A stretch of 23,496 bases of DNA from FEN-1279 sp964400285 (GTDB lineage: Bacteria; Bacteroidota; Ignavibacteria; Tepidaquicellales; Tepidaquicellaceae): positions 1 to 23,496 of the forward strand of contig CAYNTK010000016.1 in assembly GCA_964400285.1 (NCBI GenBank), given 5' to 3'. Below, piece after piece: positions 15,817 through 23,451 of the stretch. The translations under genes and the position numbers were made by a program. Numbering within the stretch: the first letter of the stretch is position 1; every line of letters begins with the position of its first letter. A model generated the notes under the pieces. The model did no database searches. It was not told where the DNA came from and saw nothing but the letters and a program-made list of their open reading frames with translations.

Positions 15817-16335
15817 TTATCCGCCTAACGCATTAATTTTTTCAACATCTGCGGGCTCCATTTTCAAGAATGCATAACGTTTCTCGATTTTTGCCCGGGA
15901 AATTTCATCGAAAATGTCTGCCAAAACATTATATTTCATTTTACGGTCAAACTTTAACAGAAGTAATAAATTATTATTCTGAGCGAAAAGAGCTTCGAGT
16001 TTTACTGCGACATTTTTCGTTTCGATTTTTTCCATAGGTGTTTCACTTCCATCTGACCTACCCATTGCAAAAAACACATTACCTTTTTCGGAAACCCTTA
16101 CGAATAAAACGTTACCCATATCAACTTTGACCTTATCTTTAACATCGCCTTTTGGAAGAGAAATTTTCATTAATTGCGGAGCAGATAATGTTGTGGTCAA
16201 CATAAAAAATGTTAAAAGCAACATAATTACGTCCACCATAGGTGTCATGTCAATATGTACGCCTCTAGCTTTAGTTTTCTTTTTGTCTCTTTTTCCCCCG
16301 GTATCGGGAGCTTCTAAACTGCTACCACCAGCCAT
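15817..16335 (-). CDS. exbD: ExbD/TolR-family proton-channel subunit (second copy)
   Basis: A 172-residue ExbD/TolR protein, a single-pass inner-membrane subunit that carries the proton-relay aspartate of the ExbB-ExbD motor energising TonB- or Tol-dependent outer-membrane processes. The N-terminus is a 24-residue charged cytoplasmic stretch. Then comes HIDMTPMVDVIMLLLTFFMLTTTL, where D35 is the conserved proton-carrying residue in the transmembrane helix (about 33-51). The periplasmic region (about 60-172) includes MKYNVLADIFDEISRAKIEKRYAFLKM-type folding elements. It starts 32 bases after the other exbD and has a good ribosome binding site, CCGGAG, before its ATG. It is last in the unit. 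The two ExbD proteins share the membrane segment but differ in the periplasmic part, consistent with distinct partners or a mixed dimer. Confidence 0.92.
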   Translation of the reverse strand: MAGGSSLEAPDTGGKRDKKKTKARGVHIDMTPMVDVIMLLLTFFMLTTTLSAPQLMKISLPKGDVKDKVKVDMGNVLFVRVSEKGNVFFAMGRSDGSETPMEKIETKNVAVKLEALFAQNNNLLLLLKFDRKMKYNVLADIFDEISRAKIEKRYAFLKMEPADVEKINALGG

Positions 16336-16367
16336 AAAATTACTCCGGTTTTAAAATTATTTAAATA

Positions 16368-16961
16368 TTATTCTTTTTTATCAGCTTTTATAATTGTAAC
16401 AAGTGAAAATACCTTATTTTGAGTTTCGTGTAATGAATCCATCAAATCTTCTACAACACCATAATCAGTTTCTTTATCACCTTTCACTACAACCTGAAAT
16501 TCCGCTTTGGGATTTCCTGATACGCTTCTTAGGGTTGTTTTTAAATCGACGAGAACTTTTTCGAACTGTGCCTTATTTAAAACAACAACCTTTCTTTTGA
16601 CTTCTTTATCTCCGACTGTTCCTTTCATTTCAATTTCGCTTCTGGTTGTTGAATCTGGATGAAAAACACCAATACCAAATTCATCTCCAAAAACTTTTGC
16701 CCTAATTTTATAATTATCAACATCGACAAATACATCACCTTTGTTAGTTAAAGTTAATGTTAAAACGTCTGTTTCTCTCATTTTATTATCAGGGTCGGAA
16801 TATATAGATTGAGGTAAAGAAACCTCAACAGCCTCGGATTCTGCAGCTTTGAATGTTGCGGTCAACATAAAAAATGTTAACAAAAGCATAATAACGTCAA
16901 CAAGAGGAGTCATATCAATATGAATAGAAGCCTTCTTAATATCTCTAACTTTTTTTGCCAT
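16368..16961 (-). CDS. exbD: ExbD/TolR-family proton-channel subunit (first copy, enlarged)
   Basis: A 197-residue ExbD/TolR protein. The helix begins in HIDMTPLVDVIMLLLTFFML with the proton-relay residue D22, followed by the periplasmic domain. It is longer than the roughly 130-150 residues usual for ExbD. The extra length lies at about 78-120 (region VFGDEFGIGVFHPDSTTRSEIEMK, given here only by position and key acidic residues) and interrupts the usual domain. The C-terminal part, with VVVKGDKETDYGVVEDLMDSL, matches the family's dimerising segment. It lies 52 bases after exbB with only a weak AGGA upstream. It is presumed to work with the neighbouring ExbB. No tonB is adjacent, so the driven transporter is not identified here. 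Confidence 0.92.
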   Translation of the reverse strand: MAKKVRDIKKASIHIDMTPLVDVIMLLLTFFMLTATFKAAESEAVEVSLPQSIYSDPDNKMRETDVLTLTLTNKGDVFVDVDNYKIRAKVFGDEFGIGVFHPDSTTRSEIEMKGTVGDKEVKRKVVVLNKAQFEKVLVDLKTTLRSVSGNPKAEFQVVVKGDKETDYGVVEDLMDSLHETQNKVFSLVTIIKADKKE

Positions 16962-17013
16962 AATTAAAATCCTTTAATCTTAATTTTAATGCTTTTAAAA
17001 AAATAAGCCATCA

Positions 17014-17793
17014 TTATTTTGATTTCAAAGCAATAATAGCAAGAATATTATAGGTTGCCTCGTCAATCATATAAGTAATTGTTCCGACTTTTGTCAAATA
17101 AAAGTTATACGAAATTGTTGATATTATAGCACCAAAAAGACCGAATGCAGTATTGAAAAGCGCTTCGGAAATACCAGCTGAAAGTTCTGCTGCATTTGGT
17201 GTACCTGCTGTTGCAAGTGCTTGGAATGAACGTATCATACCAACTACGGTTCCAAGTAGACCAATCAAAACCGAAATCGAAGCTAAAGTTGCAAGTGCAG
17301 CAAGATTTTGATTTAATAATGGAAGTTCCAATCCCATTGCTTCTTCGATTGCGTTTTTTACTTCTTCAAGTTTCTTTTCTGCATCCATTTCTTTGTCTAA
17401 TACAAGTATTTGATACCTTTCCAATCCCTGTTTTATAATGTTTGCAATTGAACCTCTTTGTTTATTACATAATTCAATTGCTTCTTCGATATTACCTTCT
17501 TTTAAAGATAGTTGAACTTTCTTTAAAAAGGTTTCTATCGGTCCTTTACCTTTTGCTTTTCCTAATGAAAGGGCTCTTTCGATAGTATAAGTAATTGCCA
17601 TTATACTACAAGTCATAAGAAAAATTAATACAAAACCACCTTTATAAGCTGCACCAAGCAAATTTACAGGGTGATTATTAATGTTTGCATCTTTGAAGTT
17701 TCCTTTGAATCCAAAAACAAATTCAAACACTAAATAAGATACAATTAGCGAAACCACGATTAAAATGGCCGAAAATACACCAGATTTTTTCAT
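17014..17793 (-). CDS. exbB: MotA/TolQ/ExbB proton-channel protein
   Basis: A 259-residue inner-membrane stator protein that forms the pentameric channel around the ExbD helices. It has an N-terminal helix (about 8-28), a second helix (about 52-72), a long cytoplasmic helical hairpin (about 78-160) and two conserved helices (about 165-190 and 208-232). The family core is SISVLIGLLGTVVGMIRSF (about 172-190) and ISEALFNTAFGLFGAIIS (about 208-225). The first hydrophobic segment makes four in total, against three in E. coli ExbB. The start is fixed by GGAGG, complement of 17804-17808, about 10 bases before the ATG, one of the few strong ribosome binding sites in the window. It lies 61 bases after the STAS gene and is followed by two exbD genes. 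Confidence 0.93.
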   Translation of the reverse strand: MKKSGVFSAILIVVSLIVSYLVFEFVFGFKGNFKDANINNHPVNLLGAAYKGGFVLIFLMTCSIMAITYTIERALSLGKAKGKGPIETFLKKVQLSLKEGNIEEAIELCNKQRGSIANIIKQGLERYQILVLDKEMDAEKKLEEVKNAIEEAMGLELPLLNQNLAALATLASISVLIGLLGTVVGMIRSFQALATAGTPNAAELSAGISEALFNTAFGLFGAIISTISYNFYLTKVGTITYMIDEATYNILAIIALKSK

Positions 17794-17803
17794 TGAGATT
17801 TAA

Positions 17804-17808
17804 CCTCC
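17804..17808 (-). promoter_or_regulatory. Strong Shine-Dalgarno before exbB
   Basis: GGAGG on the minus strand lies 10 bases before the exbB ATG. It fixes that start and stands out because most genes here have AT-rich leaders without such a site. Confidence 0.75.
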
Positions 17809-17854
17809 GATTACTTTATTGTTTATTTTTAAATAATATGTTTTAATTAAAATA

Positions 17855-18208
17855 TTAGATTGCAAAACTTGCGATAGCTTCTTGTTGATTTGGATATGAA
17901 TCAAAAATCAAAGAAAGTTTGGTAATAACGAATAAATTTTCAAGATTTTTGTTAATTTGACATAACTTAACCTGTCCTTCTCTTTTAGTATAATTTGCAT
18001 GAGAAGAAATCAATACTCCAAGTGCTGTGCTATTCAAATATGATACACCTCCAAGGTCAATTATTAATTTCTTGTTTCCAATATCTGCATACTTTTTAAT
18101 TGTATCTCTTAAATCGTCAGTTTCTTCTCCACCAACAAAATTACCTTTTGGTTCAAGGATAATTATTTCACCCTCTTTTAGTTCAGTTACTTTGATTTTT
18201 GATGCCAT
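17855..18208 (-). CDS. STAS-domain protein (anti-sigma factor antagonist type)
   Basis: A 117-residue single STAS domain. The strands IIILEPKGNFVGGEETDDLRD and KKLIIDLGGVSYLNSTALGVLISSH carry the usual phosphorylation-site loop, with S60 (NSTALG) at the place of the SpoIIAA regulatory serine. Family members bind an anti-sigma kinase when unphosphorylated and release it when phosphorylated; others control unrelated partners such as transporters or phosphatases. No RsbW-like kinase or PP2C phosphatase is encoded in this window, so the partner is elsewhere or unknown. It sits between adk (72 bases upstream) and exbB (61 bases downstream) on the same strand. This raises the possibility of shared expression rather than direct functional linkage. 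No ribosome binding site is evident. Confidence 0.88.
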   Translation of the reverse strand: MASKIKVTELKEGEIIILEPKGNFVGGEETDDLRDTIKKYADIGNKKLIIDLGGVSYLNSTALGVLISSHANYTKREGQVKLCQINKNLENLFVITKLSLIFDSYPNQQEAIASFAI

Positions 18209-18280
18209 AATTTTTATGATTTAATCTTCAAAAATATGATTTAAATATTAAAATAGCAATTTACTAATAGAGTATAAATT

Positions 18281-18835
18281 TTATGCAAAATCCTTTAATT
18301 TTTCAAAAATTTCGCTATTTATTTTACTTATTTCACCCACTCCATTTATATTGATTGTTTTCCCATCATAAAAGTCTATTACCGGTTTTGTTGATTCTTC
18401 ATAAACTCTTAATCTATATCTTATTGTTTCTTCTGTATCATCTCCTCTACCTCTGTTTAATAATCTTCTTATAAGTTCTTCTTCATTTGCAGTTAGATGG
18501 AGAACTAAAATGTTTTTGTAATTGAATTCTTCGAAAATCTTTTCTAATGCTTGTGCCTGAGGGACAGTTCTTGGAAAACCATCTAAAATAAAACCGTTTT
18601 CAGTAACATTGTTTTTAAGTGCCTCTTTTACAATACCTATCATAATCTCGTCTGGGACTAAGGAACCTGAATCTACAATCTGCTTTGCTTTTTTTCCAAG
18701 TTCAGTTTTTTCTTCGATGGCTTTTCTTAAGTATTCTCCTGTAGATAAATGAAACAATCCGAATTTTTCAGCGATAAGTTTTGCTTGTGTTCCTTTTCCT
18801 ACTCCAGGAGGACCGAATATCAGTAAACTATACAT
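18281..18835 (-). CDS. adk: Adenylate kinase, short form
   Basis: Interconverts ATP plus AMP with two ADP, setting cytoplasmic adenylate balance. The 184-residue protein has the P-loop GPPGVGKGT (8-16), an AMP-binding region with STGEYLR (31-37) and LDGFPRT (84-90), and the arginine-rich LID area NRGRGDDTEETIRYRL (127-142). The LID is short and lacks the zinc-binding cysteine set, which is the short type also seen in many Bacteroidota and in eukaryotic AK1. Length fits that subtype. It begins 18 bases after rlmN, so the two are almost certainly cotranscribed. Confidence 0.96.
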   Translation of the reverse strand: MYSLLIFGPPGVGKGTQAKLIAEKFGLFHLSTGEYLRKAIEEKTELGKKAKQIVDSGSLVPDEIMIGIVKEALKNNVTENGFILDGFPRTVPQAQALEKIFEEFNYKNILVLHLTANEEELIRRLLNRGRGDDTEETIRYRLRVYEESTKPVIDFYDGKTININGVGEISKINSEIFEKLKDFA

Positions 18836-18853
18836 ATTTTTACAAAATAAATT

Positions 18854-19948
18854 TTAATTTGTTTTACTTAAATTTTTACCTGCAAGCTGACCGCAAGCGG
18901 CATAAATATCTACTCCACTACTATTTCTTAAATAAACTATTACACCGATTTTTTTAAGTTTCTCAATAAAATCAATTATTTTATTTTTTGAAAGTGAAAA
19001 ATCCATTCCGTTAAATTTTTCGAGCGGTTTATTTAAATGAAAATCTATAGGATGAAACGGGATAATATTAACATTACATGGAAACATCTTTGTTATTTTT
19101 GATAATCTTTTTATATCGTTTTCTGTGTCATTCAATCCTTCAAAATAAATATACTCGAATGTAATTTTATTTCTTGTTTTTTTATAAAAGTAATTTAACT
19201 CTTCATAAATTTTAGAAAGCTGATTTTTTTTAGAAACCGGTATCAAATTTTCTCTTAATCCGTTATCTGTAGTATGTAGAGATAATGCAAATTTAACATT
19301 TCGTATTTCTTTATTGTTAATTAAACATAAATCTTCTGCAAACTTTTTTATTTTTCCTACTAATCCAATTGAGGATACTGTAATTTTTTTTGAAGAAATA
19401 TTAAGGCCGTTTTTATCTGTTAGGATTTTAAGAGATGCAATAATATTATCATAATTCAAAAACGGTTCTCCCATACCCATAAATACTATATTTGTTGGCT
19501 TTTCCCCGATATGTCTGGATACTAAATAAATTTGTAAAACTATTTCCGAAGGACTAAGGTTTTTCTTAAATCCGATTTTTCCCGTTGCACAAAATTCGCA
19601 ACCAGCATTACAACCTACCTGTGTTGAAATGCAAATCGTTTTCCTACCTTTTTCTTTTATTAATACTGATTCTATTCTATTTAAACTTCCAGGTATCTCA
19701 AATAAAAATTTTTTTGTATTATCTAAAGAAGATTCTTTTACATCAATCAGTTTTAGTGTTCCAATATAAAACTCTTTTTCTAATTTTAAAATTAAATCTT
19801 TAGGAATGCTCTTTAAATCTTCGAATCTTAAAATATTAAAATTGTGTATTTGCTTGAATATTTGAGTTGCTCTGTATCGCTTTGCACCTAATTCAATTAT
19901 TATCTTTTCTAATTCTGGTAATGTAAAATCTAAAATATTTTTTAACAT
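18854..19948 (-). CDS. rlmN: Dual-specificity 23S rRNA/tRNA adenine-C2 methyltransferase RlmN
   Basis: A radical SAM enzyme that methylates C2 of A2503 in 23S rRNA and A37 of a subset of tRNAs. The 364-residue protein has the N-terminal accessory domain (1-95) and the cluster motif C113-N-A-G-C117-E-F-C120. The SAM-binding GEP motif is in FMGMGEPFLNYDN (about 156-168), and the C-terminal AACGQLAG carries C352, which corresponds to the cysteine that takes part in the covalent RNA intermediate. Both essential cysteine sites are intact. It is the first gene of the minus-strand unit rlmN-adk-STAS-exbB-exbD-exbD. It diverges from the helicase gene across 115 bases that must hold both promoters. 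Confidence 0.96.
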   Translation of the reverse strand: MLKNILDFTLPELEKIIIELGAKRYRATQIFKQIHNFNILRFEDLKSIPKDLILKLEKEFYIGTLKLIDVKESSLDNTKKFLFEIPGSLNRIESVLIKEKGRKTICISTQVGCNAGCEFCATGKIGFKKNLSPSEIVLQIYLVSRHIGEKPTNIVFMGMGEPFLNYDNIIASLKILTDKNGLNISSKKITVSSIGLVGKIKKFAEDLCLINNKEIRNVKFALSLHTTDNGLRENLIPVSKKNQLSKIYEELNYFYKKTRNKITFEYIYFEGLNDTENDIKRLSKITKMFPCNVNIIPFHPIDFHLNKPLEKFNGMDFSLSKNKIIDFIEKLKKIGVIVYLRNSSGVDIYAACGQLAGKNLSKTN

Positions 19949-19982
19949 AAAGGTAATTTATATATATTTGATAAATAATTCT

Positions 19983-20006
19983 ATGAAATATCATTTAATA
20001 TTTCAT
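19983..20006. promoter_or_regulatory. Inverted repeat in the rlmN/helicase divergent region
   Basis: ATGAAATA (19983-19990) and TATTTCAT (19999-20006) form a perfect 8-bp inverted repeat with an 8-base spacer in the 115 bases between divergent genes. This could be a two-way operator. The DNA is so AT-rich that chance is also plausible. No convincing -35/-10 pair could be assigned for either gene. Confidence 0.3.
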
Positions 20007-20063
20007 ATCATTTTGAAATTAATTATCTTGTATATTAATTGCCTTATTTATTACTAATTTTTA

Positions 20064-22298
20064 ATGTCTTTAGATTTATCTGTATTAAATCCCGAGCAGA
20101 GGGCTGCAGTAGAGGAAATTGAAGGTCCCTGTATGATTATTGCTGGTGCGGGAAGTGGAAAAACCCGTGTACTAACATATAAGGTTGCATACTTGATTGA
20201 ATCTGGAATAAGCCCCTTTAATATATTAGCACTTACATTCACCAATAAGGCCGCAAATGAAATGAAAGAAAGAGTTGCATCTTTGATTAATACGAATGCG
20301 GATAGAATCTGGATGGGAACATTCCACTCGATTTTTGCAAGAATATTAAGAATGGAAGCTGAAAAAATTGGTTTTACAAGAAATTTTACAATTTACGATA
20401 CCGATGAATCAGTAAATGTTATTAAATTAGTTATGCAGGAAAATGGTATATCAACCGAAAAAACAAACCCGAGAGGAATTCAGTCAACTATTAGTTATCT
20501 TAAAAATAAATTAATATTACCTGAAGATTATTCTCTTACCGCCAAAACATTTTACGAAAAAATAATAGAAAAAGTTTATCCTGAATATCAACGTGTATTG
20601 TTTAAAAATAATGCAATGGACTTTGATGATTTATTATTAAAACCAATTGAACTCTTCGAAGGGAATCCTGATATCCTCGAAAAATATCAAGAGCGTTTTA
20701 AATTTATTTTAATAGATGAATATCAGGATACAAATAAAGCTCAATATATTATCGTCAAAATGCTTTCAGGTAAATATAAAAATATTTCAATAGTTGGTGA
20801 TGATGCACAGTCAATTTATAAATGGCGTGGAGCTGAAATACAAAATATTTTTGATTTTGAATCTGATTTTTCGGATTGTAAAGTAATTAAGCTTGAAAGG
20901 AATTACCGTTCTACTCAAAATATTTTAACCTTTGCTGGATGTGTAATTAAAAAAAATGAAAAACAAATCGATAAAAATCTCTGGACAGATAATAAGGGCG
21001 GAGAAGAAATAAACTTATTGGAAACGATGACTGATAAAGATGAAGCAAGCAGAATTACAAAATATATAATTAAAGAAATTCATAAACGTAAACTTAAATT
21101 CAGTGATTTTGCACTGTTATATAGGACAAATGCCCAGTCCCGTCTTCTCGAAGAATCGCTCAGGCAAAACGGAATCCCGTATATAATTGTAGGCGGAATC
21201 AGGTTTTACCAGAGAAAAGAAATTAAAGATATTTTGTGCCATTTAAAAATTGTTGTGAATCCAAAAGATGACGAAGCAATGCAAAGAGTATTGAATCTGA
21301 AACCTGGAATTGGAAAAACAACAATCGAAAAATTACGTGATATTGCTTTAGAAAAAAATATTCAGATATATGATGTGATTAAACTTGTAAATGAAGAAGG
21401 TACATTTAGTAGTAGGACTAAAAATCTATTAAATGAGATTTTGAATTTTATAAATAAATATACGTTTATAAAAAGCGATATTTCGCTTTCGGAAATTGTT
21501 AGAGGTATTATTGATGAAATGGGAATATTAAGAGAATTGCGTCTTGAAAATACTGCCGAATCCGATGAAAGAATTAATAATATAAATGAATTGATTTCTG
21601 CTGTAGCTGAATTTGAAAATGATGAAGAAGAATCTACGCTGGAAAATTTTCTACAAAAAGTCTCTCTTGTTGCCGATATTGATGAAGTTGATAATAAAAA
21701 GAATGCTGTTACTTTAATGACTATACATTCGGCTAAGGGTCTTGAATTTCCGGTCGTTTTTATTACCGGGCTTGAAGAAGGACTTTTTCCTGTTAGTGGT
21801 TCATTGAATGCAGAGGAAGATATGGAAGAGGAGAGAAGACTTTTTTATGTTGCAATTACGAGGGCAAAAGAAAAACTTTATATTTCTTTTGCTAATCAAA
21901 GATATAGATTCGGAATTCAATCCTTTCAGATGAAATCCAGATTTCTTAAAGAAATCGAAACCGAAGTGGAAGAAAAAAAACTTGTACATTATGAAAGATT
22001 AAGAATTAACAGAGGTAAAATACTTACAGATATTGACGATGAAAAAAGACATAAGAAGATTTCTTTAAACTATGATTATTTCGAAAATGTAAAGAAGCAC
22101 ATTGAATATTCCACAGACGATAAATTTCCGGATATTAAAAAAGGTGTAAATATTTATCATGACCATTTTGGCAGAGGTACTGTAATATCGGTTTCGGGTA
22201 AAGGACTGGAAAAAAAAGCAGATATTTATTTCGATGAAATCGGATTGAAAAGAATAATTTTAAAATATGCTAAAATGAGAGTAGAATGTGATTCGTAA
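20064..22298 (+). CDS. UvrD/PcrA-type superfamily 1A DNA helicase
   Basis: A 3'-5' ATP-dependent DNA helicase acting in nucleotide-excision or mismatch repair and in clearing protein roadblocks. All SF1A motifs are visible in 744 residues: Q-motif LNPEQRAAV (8-16), Walker A AGAGSGKT (27-34), DEYQDTN with D218/E219, GDDAQSIYKWRG (245-256), LERNYRST (about 274-281), TIHSAKGLEFPVVFITGLEEG (about 553-573), and VAITRAKEKL with R600. The C-terminal region ends in GVNIYHDHFGRGTVISVSG...YFDEIGLKRIILKYAKM (about 690-744), the Tudor-like fold that PcrA uses to contact RNA polymerase. That supports a PcrA/UvrD assignment over Rep. The ATG start has only an AT-rich leader. The DedA gene follows 45 bases later. 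Confidence 0.95.
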   Translation: MSLDLSVLNPEQRAAVEEIEGPCMIIAGAGSGKTRVLTYKVAYLIESGISPFNILALTFTNKAANEMKERVASLINTNADRIWMGTFHSIFARILRMEAEKIGFTRNFTIYDTDESVNVIKLVMQENGISTEKTNPRGIQSTISYLKNKLILPEDYSLTAKTFYEKIIEKVYPEYQRVLFKNNAMDFDDLLLKPIELFEGNPDILEKYQERFKFILIDEYQDTNKAQYIIVKMLSGKYKNISIVGDDAQSIYKWRGAEIQNIFDFESDFSDCKVIKLERNYRSTQNILTFAGCVIKKNEKQIDKNLWTDNKGGEEINLLETMTDKDEASRITKYIIKEIHKRKLKFSDFALLYRTNAQSRLLEESLRQNGIPYIIVGGIRFYQRKEIKDILCHLKIVVNPKDDEAMQRVLNLKPGIGKTTIEKLRDIALEKNIQIYDVIKLVNEEGTFSSRTKNLLNEILNFINKYTFIKSDISLSEIVRGIIDEMGILRELRLENTAESDERINNINELISAVAEFENDEEESTLENFLQKVSLVADIDEVDNKKNAVTLMTIHSAKGLEFPVVFITGLEEGLFPVSGSLNAEEDMEEERRLFYVAITRAKEKLYISFANQRYRFGIQSFQMKSRFLKEIETEVEEKKLVHYERLRINRGKILTDIDDEKRHKKISLNYDYFENVKKHIEYSTDDKFPDIKKGVNIYHDHFGRGTVISVSGKGLEKKADIYFDEIGLKRIILKYAKMRVECDS

Positions 22299-22343
22299 TT
22301 TTTATATCTTGCATAATTCATTTTTTAAATTAAACAATTAAAT

Positions 22344-22988
22344 TTGGAAGTATTAAAAGAGATTTTTAGTAATTTATATAATGTCGAATATGTTATTAAA
22401 CTTGCCTGTGATTATGGTATAGCATATACTATTCTAACAATTTTTGTTTTTGCAGAGACAGGAATGATGGTGGGTTTTTTCCTTCCCGGTGATTCTCTTC
22501 TTGTAACTGCAGGAATTTTCGCTTCACGTGGTGATTTAGATATTATTACACTTATTGCTTTACTGATTCCAGCTACTTTACTTGGAGATTCTATAGGTTA
22601 TTTTATAGGAAGAAAATTAGGACCAAAAATATTTACTAAAGAAAAATCATTCCTTTTCAGGAAGGATTATATATTAAAAACGAAAAGTTTTTATGATAAA
22701 CATGGAGGAATTACTATAGCTATAGCACGCTTTATGCCAATTATAAGGACTTTTGCTGCTGTGGTTGCTGGTGTTGGACAAATGAAATATACGAAATTTT
22801 TATTTTATGATATAATTGGCGGTATTTCTTGGGTTTTAAGTATGACATTAGCAGGTTATTTTCTTGGTCAGCTTTTCCCAGGTGTAGTTAAACGATTAGA
22901 ACTTGTTATTATAATTGTTGTTTTTGTTTCATTACTTCCAGCAATTATAAAATACATTTCACATAAATTAAAAAAGAAATCAGAATAA
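22344..22988 (+). CDS. DedA-family membrane protein
   Basis: A 214-residue inner-membrane protein of the DedA (SNARE-associated/VTT) family, whose members move lipid carriers such as undecaprenyl phosphate or phospholipids across the membrane. Hydrophobic segments lie near 24-45, 50-82, 125-145, 155-178 and 186-205. Family motifs are present: AETGMMVGFFLPGDSLL with E38 and D50, matching the acidic residues found important in other DedA proteins; GRKLGPKIF; and ARFMPIIRTFAAVVAGVGQM with R129 and R135. The start is TTG. No upstream ATG is available, and the first internal methionine lies inside the conserved motif, so TTG is favoured. Its stop lies 5 bases from the end of a convergent small gene. 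Confidence 0.93.
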   Translation: MEVLKEIFSNLYNVEYVIKLACDYGIAYTILTIFVFAETGMMVGFFLPGDSLLVTAGIFASRGDLDIITLIALLIPATLLGDSIGYFIGRKLGPKIFTKEKSFLFRKDYILKTKSFYDKHGGITIAIARFMPIIRTFAAVVAGVGQMKYTKFLFYDIIGGISWVLSMTLAGYFLGQLFPGVVKRLELVIIIVVFVSLLPAIIKYISHKLKKKSE

Positions 22989-22993
22989 AAATT

Positions 22994-23293
22994 TTATTTA
23001 GGATTTAGTAGATATCGGACTAAAATACTTGCTAATACACTTCCAACAATTATAAGCACAAAAAGAATAAGATAATTAAATATTATTTTTTTATATTTTT
23101 TTGATAATGTGTAAATAAAAAGAGTTCCATACCATTTACAGGATTTGCAGTGGTATTTCTTTTTTCTAAGTATTGTTAAAAATATTTTTTCGAATTTACT
23201 TTTTGTTTTTACTCTTTCTAATGTCATAATTTCTTTACATTTAGGGCAAGCCCCAAAAAGCACATTCCTCGATATAATTAATTTAAAATCCAT
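22994..23293 (-). CDS. Small zinc-ribbon-like protein with C-terminal membrane helix, function unknown
   Basis: A 99-residue protein I cannot name. Two cysteine pairs, C16-P-K-C19 and C49-K-S-C52, separated by a basic stretch, look like a zinc ribbon; the spacing, with a lysine/arginine-rich linker and a following WYGT, resembles a common family of uncharacterised CPxC/CxxC proteins. A hydrophobic helix at about 71-93 should anchor it in the membrane, with the ribbon on the cytoplasmic side by the positive-inside rule. It converges on the DedA gene with a 5-base gap and no terminator between them. Coding is supported by the paired CxxC motifs, by the membrane helix and by a clean ATG start, but by no named homolog. 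Confidence 0.65.
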   Translation of the reverse strand: MDFKLIISRNVLFGACPKCKEIMTLERVKTKSKFEKIFLTILRKKKYHCKSCKWYGTLFIYTLSKKYKKIIFNYLILFVLIIVGSVLASILVRYLLNPK

Positions 23294-23402
23294 ACAAATG
23301 AAATAATATTTTTATAACATAAATTTTCTTGAAAATTAATGAAATGAAAAAAATAGAAATAATTTAAATTAATAATTTTAAACTGTTTATATCTGAAGGT
23401 AA

Positions 23403-23430
23403 TTTTTGTATTTTAAAAAACGTTTAAAAT
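23403..23430 (+). promoter_or_regulatory. Possible promoter of the tRNA-Ser gene
   Basis: A TTTTTG (23403-23408) and a TAAAAT (23425-23430) separated by 16 bases lie 21 bases before the tRNA. The second box is the right arm of a perfect 8-bp inverted repeat, ATTTTAAA/TTTAAAAT (23410-23417 and 23423-23430). Base composition makes chance likely. Confidence 0.25.
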
Positions 23431-23451
23431 AAGTAAATTACAATGAAACAC

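Noticed and set aside
22984..22998. AATAAAA/TTTTATT palindrome between the convergent DedA and CxxC genes as a bidirectional terminator
   Set aside because: The arms leave a one-base loop and hold only A/T pairs, so it is not a credible terminator hairpin.
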